A stretch of 5,280 nucleotides of DNA, taken from assembly GCA_027017025.1 (NCBI GenBank), contig JALURH010000067.1, positions 1 to 5,280 on the forward strand, read 5' to 3'. Shown here in pieces: positions 1 through 4,322 of the stretch. The notes under the pieces were generated by a model. The model was given only the letters and a program-made list of their open reading frames with translations, did no database searches and was not told the DNA's origin. The translations under genes were made by a program, and so were the position numbers. Position 1 is the stretch's first letter. Every line of letters starts with the position of its first letter. Origin of the DNA: Thermofilaceae archaeon. Its GTDB lineage: Archaea > Thermoproteota > Thermoprotei > Thermofilales > Thermofilaceae.

Positions 1-89
1 CCAACTGTTTATACCCCGGGATATTATTCCACCCTGTCATATACTTTTTGGGTGATGATTAAATATTTCCCCTGGAAAATAATTAATTT

Positions 90-101
90 TTACTATAATA
101 T
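90..101 (+). promoter_or_regulatory. Candidate TATA box of the left three-gene unit
   Basis: An AT-rich stretch (TTACTATAATAT) lies in the leader of the first gene. Archaeal transcription usually starts about 25 bp after the centre of the TATA box, which would place the 5' end near 121-126, just before the purine-rich AGGGGGTGTGA. A second AT-rich candidate, TTAAATAT at about 59-66, would give a longer leader. The choice between them is inference. Confidence 0.4.
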
Positions 102-121
102 GTTTTTACTAGGCACCTATA

Positions 122-128
122 GGGGGTG
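122..128 (+). promoter_or_regulatory. Shine-Dalgarno-like GGGGGTG with no normal start codon behind it
   Basis: GGGGGTGTGA matches most of the archaeal anti-SD complement (AGGAGGTGATC). Six bases after the GGGGGTG block comes a CTG (135) in the frame of the gene called at 207-719, and that frame is open from there. No ATG, GTG or TTG lies in this frame between the TGA at 129 and the GTG at 207. The site could serve a rare CTG start, or mark where an original start was before a frameshift. Confidence 0.35.
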
Positions 129-206
129 TGAAAACTGTCTCCAGAGATAGATCGGGGAAGTAGAGTAGAGCTGGGGGTAAGAATACCTAGGATAGCATTC
201 CATACA

Positions 207-719
207 GTGTTCTCCCTGTTCTTCTTCGTAATGAGTGAGATAATTCCCCCCATAGCTGAGGGGGCAAGAATCCCTGGGATTGAAATAGAGCCCTTCAATA
301 ATGCTAGCTGGGTTCTAAAAGTTTCTCTACTTACTGCATCAGCTGTCTTTGCTGTAAGAGTGATATACGATGTCATAGTAGTTATCGATACTATAGCCGA
401 TATGCTTGTTGAAAGACTCGGGTCAAGGAGAGTAACGCCTGCTAGAAGGATAATGAGAGATATAACATATATGCTGCTAATAATTATCTTAGCGGAAGCA
501 AGCGTGCCAGTATTTAAGCCTATCCCAGTTGTAGGTCCATACCTGAATTTGGCTGTAAGTCTCGCTGCTCTCCTACTACTTATAATACTTGCCTACGATA
601 TTGGGAAAACAGTATATAGGTTTGTTGAGAGGAAGGTGGATGTAGTATCTGAGAAAATAATAGATTTCGCCGAGAAATCACTTAGGAGGAGGAGCGAGGG
701 AACTAGACATGGAGGCTAG
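207..719 (+). CDS. Small polytopic membrane protein, unknown family (start uncertain)
   Basis: I do not recognise this family. The 170-aa product (GTG start at 207) is a membrane protein. It has a hydrophobic N-terminus (about residues 2-17), a long hydrophobic stretch at 35-62, a basic loop at 70-84 rich in Arg (positive-inside signal), membrane segments at about 86-105 and 112-131, and a charged amphipathic C-terminal helix at 134-160. The GTG at 207 cuts the first hydrophobic segment short and has no ribosome-binding site. The ATG at 231 also lacks one. The frame stays open and protein-like back to 132, encoding a basic stretch (VRIPRIAFHT) directly before the hydrophobic segment, so the real N-terminus is probably upstream. 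The gene overlaps the permease gene by 11 bp, implying translational coupling. It may be a membrane partner of the permease, but only its position suggests this. Confidence 0.75.
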   Translation: MFSLFFFVMSEIIPPIAEGARIPGIEIEPFNNASWVLKVSLLTASAVFAVRVIYDVIVVIDTIADMLVERLGSRRVTPARRIMRDITYMLLIIILAEASVPVFKPIPVVGPYLNLAVSLAALLLLIILAYDIGKTVYRFVERKVDVVSEKIIDFAEKSLRRRSEGTRHGG

Positions 720-1980
720 CCCCATAATCTACATATTTATCTACATACTAACGCTTCTCCTAGCTATTACCGAGATCCTACCAGTAAGTGTAGCTTCGAT
801 GCTTGGAGCACTACTAATGGCGTGGTTTGGGCTTAACTACGGTTTATTTACCTATGAGGAGGCTATATCATTCATAGACCTACAGCTCCTCATGCTACTC
901 ATAGGCGTAATGATAGTCGTAGAAGTCGCTAACCGTAGCGGTATCTTCAGGATACTTGGCCTCTACGCCATAAGGCTGGTGGGGGGAAGTCCAACTAAAT
1001 TATTCTTCATTATATCGATTCTTTCCGCAGCATCTTCACTCTTTCTAAGTGATTCAGCTGCTGTCCTGATAGTGTCTGCTATTGCGTTAACTATTTCAAG
1101 GTATCTTGAATACAACCCAGTACCCTACGTTGTAGCAGCGGCAATTATGATAAACCTTGGTGGGACGGGGACCTTAATAGGGTCTGTGAGTAACATGATT
1201 ATAGGACTTAACGCTGGTTTCAGCTTCATGGAGTTCTCCCAGTATCTTCTACCCTGCGAGCTTCTGCTCTGGTTTATAACTACAGGTGTTCTCTATCTCT
1301 ACTATAGGGGAGAGCTAAAGGGGGTTGGTAGGAGGCTAGAGTACGATGTATGGAGGTCCATAGAGGATAGAACTGCTCTCTACTGGTCGTCACTCTTATT
1401 ACTAACTATGATAACGTTATTCATATTTTCAGACAGCATTAGGGTGGGGATAGAAGCTATAGCCACGGGGCTAGCTGTTATAGCTCTAGCTACATCTAGG
1501 TACGACCCGGGGGAGATACTTAGTAGAATAGACTGGGAGACAATATTTTTTGTAGCAAGTTTTCTCTTCATAATTAGGGGACTCGAGAAAACAGGTATCC
1601 TATCTAGGTTTGCCAGAGCTATCGTTGGGATAGCTCATGGTGACCCTATCCTAGCTGCAGTATACATACTAGCTATAAGCGGTGCTACGAGCATAGTGAT
1701 GGCTAATGTAGCTGTAGCCCTAACGTTTACCTCAGCCGTAAAGCTAATGAACTTAGCTGATAAACGGGCGGTTTGGAGCGCCCTCGTCTTGGGGACAAAC
1801 CTAGGTGGGGCAACTCTTCCAGTAAGCAGTATTGTATTAATGATGGCTCTTGGAGCACTAAAACACGAGGGTATAATCGTAGACTTAAGTGAGCTAACAA
1901 GGGTAGGTGTTATTACAAGCCTAATTCAACTCTGCTTTGCAGCGTTATACCTAATAATAGCTTTTGGATTGGTGTATTAG
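709..1980 (+). CDS. Ion transporter superfamily permease (ArsB/NhaD/SLC13-like)
   Basis: This 423-aa polytopic inner-membrane protein has the length and layout of the ArsB/NhaD/P-protein branch of the ion-transporter superfamily. These carriers use two inverted-repeat halves to move anions, arsenite or Na+/H+. The first half carries the hairpin signature NLGGTGTLIGSVSNMIIG at residues 149-166, preceded by a discontinuous-helix region (SDSAAVLIVSA, 115-125). The second half repeats the plan with IDWETIFFVASF at 274-285, MANVAVALTF at 331-340 and GTNLGGATLPVSSIVL at 362-377. A hydrophilic loop at 200-225 joins the halves. The ATG start gives a clean first membrane helix at 5-25, and a GAGGG motif ends 8 bases upstream, inside the preceding gene. 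The usual GDPPN and SAN motifs are altered (GSVSN and VSSIV), so substrate and coupling ion cannot be named. The superfamily is confident; the subfamily is not. Confidence 0.88.
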   Translation: MEASPIIYIFIYILTLLLAITEILPVSVASMLGALLMAWFGLNYGLFTYEEAISFIDLQLLMLLIGVMIVVEVANRSGIFRILGLYAIRLVGGSPTKLFFIISILSAASSLFLSDSAAVLIVSAIALTISRYLEYNPVPYVVAAAIMINLGGTGTLIGSVSNMIIGLNAGFSFMEFSQYLLPCELLLWFITTGVLYLYYRGELKGVGRRLEYDVWRSIEDRTALYWSSLLLLTMITLFIFSDSIRVGIEAIATGLAVIALATSRYDPGEILSRIDWETIFFVASFLFIIRGLEKTGILSRFARAIVGIAHGDPILAAVYILAISGATSIVMANVAVALTFTSAVKLMNLADKRAVWSALVLGTNLGGATLPVSSIVLMMALGALKHEGIIVDLSELTRVGVITSLIQLCFAALYLIIAFGLVY

Positions 1981-1982
1981 GG

Positions 1983-2249
1983 ATGACAAGTATATCGGAG
2001 TGGATAAAGAAGAAATGTGGTGAGAGGTTTAGGTCTCACGAGGGTATCTATGAGAAGGAGAAGGAGTTGCTCGAAGAAGCTATAGGTAGATCCAAGATAA
2101 CTATAACAATTGAGATGCCTAGAGGCTATGAGAATCAACGTGGGGATTTCGAGGAGCTTAGGAATGACAAAGATTTCCTCAATGATGTTAAACAGTTAGT
2201 GAAGGAGCATTTAGATAGAAAGAAGGCTGGGAGAGAGGGACAAAAGTAG
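1983..2249 (+). CDS. Small charged soluble protein, unknown function
   Basis: I do not recognise this gene. The 88-aa product has no membrane segment or signal peptide and is rich in Lys, Glu and Arg. It appears to be an N-terminal amphipathic helix (about 5-36, KEKELLEEA), a short strand (KITITIEM, 38-45), a Gly/Pro turn, and a C-terminal helix (62-80). There is a single Cys at 12, so it is not a zinc finger. The ATG follows the permease stop codon by two bases, and a good ribosome-binding site (GGTG, 1971-1974) sits eight bases before it inside the permease gene, so it is co-transcribed and translated from its own site. A cytoplasmic accessory to the permease is possible but rests on position alone. 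Confidence 0.72.
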   Translation: MTSISEWIKKKCGERFRSHEGIYEKEKELLEEAIGRSKITITIEMPRGYENQRGDFEELRNDKDFLNDVKQLVKEHLDRKKAGREGQK

Positions 2250-2285
2250 TTACACCTTAGGTAAATAATAATCCTGGTATTGCTC

Positions 2286-2333
2286 CTAGATGTAGCGTTG
2301 GCACTGTGGGCAGTACCACCTGTTATATTCTCT
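2286..2333 (-). repeat. 48-bp perfect direct repeat, copy A (end of zinc-ribbon gene)
   Basis: These 48 bases are identical to 2869-2916, 583 bp away in the same orientation. On the - strand they are exactly the last 15 codons (REYNRWYCPQCQRYI) plus the stop codon of the 174-aa membrane protein. They cover the second Cys pair of its zinc ribbon. Identity stops at the base after the stop codon on one side and at a codon boundary on the other. Confidence 0.97.
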
Positions 2334-2810
2334 AACATAAACCAGTTGTGTCCCACAGGTTGGGCACACAGTAGCTTGGGGAGCGGGTTGGTAGCCTACC
2401 TGGGGGGTAGGTTGTGTTGTAGGGGTAGGCTGTGTTGTGAACACTATTTTACCTAGATACATGTACTGTATATCTGGTTTAATAAGTAGGAGTATAATGT
2501 ATCCACCAGCAACCATCACCAATAGGGAGATAATGTCGCCACCTAACAGACCAATTAAGCCACCAATAGCATCTAATCCAGCAAATATTAGACCAATCCA
2601 CCAACTTATAGGCTCAACTCTGTAGAGCATGTAGGCGGCGAATACGTCTAGCGCCCCCCAGAAAATCCCCCAAATAAAGGAGCCTGGAGCCCCCCACCTA
2701 GCTGCAGTTATTAATCCATCTATCACCGATAGGCCAGCTAGAGCTAGGAAAGCTAGTTGGGCATTCCTGATAGATGTGTTCTGGCTAAGTGGGATAGGGA
2801 TTTCTTCCAT
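2286..2810 (-). CDS. Four-TM membrane protein with C-terminal zinc ribbon
   Basis: The 174-aa product has four hydrophobic segments at about residues 17-36, 45-64, 68-90 and 92-110. A Pro/Thr/Gln-rich linker follows (125-147, with TTQPTP twice in tandem), then a C-terminal zinc ribbon with C149-x2-C152 and C167-x2-C170 (CPTC and CPQC, 14 residues between pairs). The linker and ribbon are expected to be cytoplasmic, where the ribbon could bind a protein or nucleic acid. I do not recognise the membrane part as a named family. The ATG at 2810 is the only reasonable start. No ribosome-binding site precedes it, but a TATA-like element is centred about 27 bp upstream, which fits a leaderless mRNA. 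It is convergent with 1983-2249 across a 36-bp gap and divergent from the PRC-barrel gene. Its last 48 bp recur upstream at 2869-2916. Confidence 0.85.
   Translation of the reverse strand: MEEIPIPLSQNTSIRNAQLAFLALAGLSVIDGLITAARWGAPGSFIWGIFWGALDVFAAYMLYRVEPISWWIGLIFAGLDAIGGLIGLLGGDIISLLVMVAGGYIILLLIKPDIQYMYLGKIVFTTQPTPTTQPTPQVGYQPAPQATVCPTCGTQLVYVREYNRWYCPQCQRYI
2404..2439. repeat. Two tandem 18-bp units in the linker of the zinc-ribbon gene
   Basis: Units 2404-2421 and 2422-2439 match at 16 of 18 positions. On the - strand each encodes TTQPTP (residues 125-130 and 131-136), so a whole-codon slippage or duplication lengthened the flexible linker between the membrane part and the zinc ribbon. 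Confidence 0.85.
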
Positions 2811-2832
2811 AATATATTTTAGATTAGGAAAC

Positions 2833-2840
2833 GTAAATAA
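2833..2840 (-). promoter_or_regulatory. Candidate TATA box for leaderless zinc-ribbon gene
   Basis: On the - strand the sequence reads TTATTTAC at about -24 to -31 relative to the ATG at 2810. That is the spacing expected if transcription begins at the start codon itself. A second AT-rich stretch (AAAATATATT) directly before the ATG is too close to serve as the TATA box. The match to consensus is modest. Confidence 0.45.
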
Positions 2841-2868
2841 GGTGAAGGTTTTATCGGCTTAGGTAATT

Positions 2869-2919
2869 CTAGATGTAGCGTTGGCACTGTGGGCAGTACC
2901 ACCTGTTATATTCTCTCTG
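2869..2919 (-). pseudogene. Orphan 3' end of a zinc-ribbon gene (48-bp repeat copy B)
   Basis: Bases 2869-2916 are identical to the last 48 bp of the gene at 2286-2810, including its stop codon. On the - strand the frame reads REYNRWYCPQCQRYI then stop, but one codon further upstream (a Gln at 2917-2919) it meets a TAA at 2920-2922, so nothing can be translated into it from a longer gene. The first Cys pair, linker and membrane part are absent. It is therefore a non-coding scar: the last remnant of a tandem paralogue, a partial duplication, or a conserved sequence kept for another reason such as 3'-end formation. The lack of any mismatch argues against long neutral decay. Confidence 0.75.
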
Positions 2920-3041
2920 TTAAGCCTTAGAGTCTAGCTACTGGGGAGAATGCTTGGACAAACCTATCAATACATGAAGACACAGCCTAGGTGAACGGTT
3001 TAGATTCATAGCCTACATTATGTTTACACACCTAGTACACT

Positions 3042-3050
3042 AAATTATAT
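3042..3050 (+). promoter_or_regulatory. Distal candidate TATA box of the PRC-barrel/zinc-ribbon pair
   Basis: AAATTATAT lies about 100 bp before the ATG at 3150. If used, transcription would start near 3072-3076. The leader would then include the repeats at 3081-3111 and the ribosome-binding site at 3138-3143. Confidence 0.35.
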
Positions 3051-3080
3051 GTTAGCTGCAGAAAACTAAACCCAGGTGTT

Positions 3081-3111
3081 GAGTTAAACAGATAGAGTTA
3101 AACCTAACTCT
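3081..3111 (+). promoter_or_regulatory. Direct and inverted repeat cluster, candidate operator
   Basis: GAGTTAAAC occurs twice as a direct repeat, at 3081-3089 and 3095-3103 (14 bp start to start). The second copy also forms a perfect inverted repeat, AGAGTTA-AACC-TAACTCT (3094-3111). The cluster ends six bp before an ATTATAAT TATA-like box (3117-3124), the position where archaeal activators or repressors often bind. If transcription starts further upstream, the inverted repeat would instead be a short hairpin in the mRNA leader. Confidence 0.5.
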
Positions 3112-3116
3112 GAAAC

Positions 3117-3124
3117 ATTATAAT
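3117..3124 (+). promoter_or_regulatory. Proximal candidate TATA box of the PRC-barrel gene
   Basis: ATTATAAT is centred about 29 bp before the ATG at 3150 and is preceded by a purine-rich GAAAC that could act as the BRE. This spacing predicts a transcript starting almost at the ATG. That would exclude the good ribosome-binding site at 3138-3143, so this box and the distal one at 3042 give conflicting mRNA structures. Confidence 0.4.
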
Positions 3125-3137
3125 AACGATATTTCCT

Positions 3138-3143
3138 GAGGTG
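3138..3143 (+). promoter_or_regulatory. Ribosome binding site GAGGTG that decides the start at 3150
   Basis: GAGGTG lies six bases before the ATG at 3150. An in-frame GTG at 3141 is part of this site, so a start there would be spurious. Confidence 0.8.
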
Positions 3144-3149
3144 TTAGAA

Positions 3150-3575
3150 ATGTCTGTCTTCAGCCGCGAAGAAGTCCTCGGGAAGATAGTTATAGACGGT
3201 AATGGAAACGAGGTTGGGAAAGTCGTTGATATAGCGATAAGCTCTAAGGGTACTGGTATACTGAAGGTTCAGACCGAGACGGGTGAGGTAATAGATATTC
3301 CGATGCCACGTGTACAAGCTATAGGCAAATACATTATACTTAAACTCGAAACTAGACCAGCAGCACGTGGACCACCATACCAGCCTCCTGTGCCTCCTCC
3401 CCTGCCTCCAGCAGCGAGACCCCCTCCTCCGCCAGGACAACCACCCTCTCCACCTGGATATGTTCAGTGCCCTAGATGTGGTTACAATAATCCACCTGGA
3501 GCTAAATTCTGCCAAAACTGTGGTACTCAGCTCCCCCAGAAGAGAGGGGGTATATTGGAGAAACTTGGTCTATAG
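3150..3575 (+). CDS. PRC-barrel protein with Pro-rich linker and zinc ribbon
   Basis: The 141-aa soluble protein has three parts. Residues 5-66 form a PRC-barrel-like beta domain (EEVLGKIVIDGNGNEVGKV, then strands ILKVQTETGEVIDIP and the closing KYIILKLE). Residues 69-103 are a low-complexity Pro-rich linker. Residues 107-124 are a zinc ribbon, C107-x2-C110 and C121-x2-C124 (CPRC and CQNC, ten residues apart). A short basic/hydrophobic tail (KRGGILEKLGL) ends it. PRC barrels are protein-protein interaction domains, known in RimM, in the photosynthetic reaction centre H subunit and in archaeal division-associated proteins; which role applies here is unknown. The next gene begins 14 bp downstream and ends in a closely related ribbon, so the two are probably one operon and may form a complex. 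The start is fixed by GAGGTG at 3138-3143. Confidence 0.88.
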   Translation: MSVFSREEVLGKIVIDGNGNEVGKVVDIAISSKGTGILKVQTETGEVIDIPMPRVQAIGKYIILKLETRPAARGPPYQPPVPPPLPPAARPPPPPGQPPSPPGYVQCPRCGYNNPPGAKFCQNCGTQLPQKRGGILEKLGL

Positions 3576-3578
3576 CTT

Positions 3579-3583
3579 AGGTG
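3579..3583 (+). promoter_or_regulatory. Ribosome binding site AGGTG that decides the start at 3590
   Basis: AGGTG lies six bases before the ATG at 3590, the same spacing as in the preceding gene. The in-frame GTG at 3581 is part of the site and is not the likely start. Confidence 0.75.
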
Positions 3584-3589
3584 CTGTAT

Positions 3590-4201
3590 ATGATCGGGAG
3601 TAGGGGTATAAAAGCTGGAGCGATAGCTAGCCTAGTCTTCATCACTATAAGTACTTTATTCTTTCTAGCTGAATCAAGGTTCGATTCAACGGCTTTAACG
3701 AACTTAGTAATTGATGCAGCTGTAGCAATTATTGCTGGAGCTATACTCGGCTTTATATTCAATTTCATTGAAAAACCGTTTTTCTTCGCTAAACCCTATA
3801 TGAAAGCACAGGTATATGGGTTAATTATAGGTTTACTCCTAGGGTTGTCGGGTAGAGGGGGCCTACTTATGGGACCAAACCTCTACTCAAGGATTATTCA
3901 GTTCCTCAATATCCCCCTACTTTCCGATTTCATAGTGTCGATAATTGCTGGCTTCCTCTGGGGAGTAATTATGGGCGGTGTATACACGGCTCTAGGCCCC
4001 AAGAAAAAAGAGCTACCTATATCTCAGCCTACAGCAAGTGTTCTAGGTAGGATACAGGGTTTTCTCCGGGGAACTACCCGCAGGATTCCTCCACAGCCTC
4101 AGAGGCAAGTACCTCCAGGATATATTGCTTGTCCACGGTGTGGTACACTAAATAGCGTTAATGCAAGGTTCTGCCTAAACTGTGGACAACGCTTGAAGTA
4201 A
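3590..4201 (+). CDS. Four-TM membrane protein with C-terminal zinc ribbon, partner of PRC-barrel gene
   Basis: The 203-aa product has membrane segments at about residues 10-27, 36-60, 73-93 and 113-137. The basic N-terminus and the GPKKK after the last segment place both ends in the cytoplasm. A basic, Pro-rich linker (154-178, including FLRGTTRR and PPQPQRQ) leads to a zinc ribbon at C181-x2-C184 and C195-x2-C198 (CPRC and CLNC, ten residues apart). The tail shares PPGY-x2-CPRCG, A(K/R)FC-x-NCG and the same Cys spacing with the upstream PRC-barrel protein, so the tails are paralogous or co-evolving. Its membrane part is Gly- and Ile-rich and not recognised as a named family. Likely role (inference): membrane anchor of a zinc-ribbon/PRC-barrel assembly. 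The ATG at 3590 is preferred because of AGGTG six bases before it. Confidence 0.85.
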   Translation: MIGSRGIKAGAIASLVFITISTLFFLAESRFDSTALTNLVIDAAVAIIAGAILGFIFNFIEKPFFFAKPYMKAQVYGLIIGLLLGLSGRGGLLMGPNLYSRIIQFLNIPLLSDFIVSIIAGFLWGVIMGGVYTALGPKKKELPISQPTASVLGRIQGFLRGTTRRIPPQPQRQVPPGYIACPRCGTLNSVNARFCLNCGQRLK

Positions 4202-4322
4202 ATGTAGCCAGCTTATTAGTAGCAGACAGAAAATAGTGCTAATATTAACCCTCGAGGAATCAAAGTATTGGGTCAAGAACTCTAGTTCTAATAGGAGGAT
4301 CTAGGTAATTTGAGTATAAGAC
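4202..4322. other. Convergent intergenic gap with a small palindrome
   Basis: This 121-bp gap separates the ends of two convergent genes. It contains AGAACT-CT-AGTTCT (4276-4289), a perfect 6-bp inverted repeat too tight for a stable hairpin but possible as a protein site. It also contains AGGAGGAT (4293-4300), a strong SD-like block with no convincing gene after it. There is no clear T-tract terminator for either gene. Confidence 0.55.

Larger units (their letters stand above)
2811..3149. other. 339-bp divergent intergenic region
   Basis: From left to right it holds the promoter of the - strand zinc-ribbon gene (about 2811-2845), a gene-end fragment duplicated from that gene (2869-2916), about 120 bp in which I see no coding frame or structured RNA (2920-3040), and the regulatory region of the PRC-barrel gene (3042-3149). 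Stops are frequent in all frames. A 9-mer CTTAGGTAA occurs both just outside the stop of the intact gene (2256-2264) and just outside the fragment (2858-2866), so the duplicated block may extend into the 3' flank with about 19 bp lost. Confidence 0.7.

Noticed and set aside
52..58. GTGATGA, a perfect C-box sequence suggesting a C/D-box guide RNA
   Set aside because: No CTGA D box or D' box follows at a suitable distance, so the match is probably chance.
1..150. Frame open from the left edge to a TAG at 148, possible end of an upstream gene
   Set aside because: All three + frames are open for at least about 50 bases here, the product is unusually rich in Tyr, Phe and Trp, and AT-rich promoter-like DNA runs through it. 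I see no reason to prefer any frame.
83..376. 97-codon open frame on the - strand opposite the first gene
   Set aside because: It has no ribosome-binding site and no domain, and it covers the promoter and N-terminus of the better-supported + strand membrane protein.
3141..3149. GTG at 3141 as an earlier start of the PRC-barrel gene (and likewise GTG at 3581 for the next gene)
   Set aside because: Both GTGs are the core of GGTG ribosome-binding sites placed six bases before an in-frame ATG, so the ATGs are the starts.
3144..3515. Long open frame on the - strand opposite the PRC-barrel gene
   Set aside because: It is a shadow of the Pro-rich and beta-domain codons. The product is full of Trp and Arg from reversed CCT/CCA codons, while the + strand has clear domains and a ribosome-binding site.
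3676..3692. AAGGTTCGATTCAACGG, resembling a tRNA T-arm
   Set aside because: It lies inside the 4-TM/zinc-ribbon gene in frame, the arm is imperfect, and no acceptor, D or anticodon arm can be placed around it.
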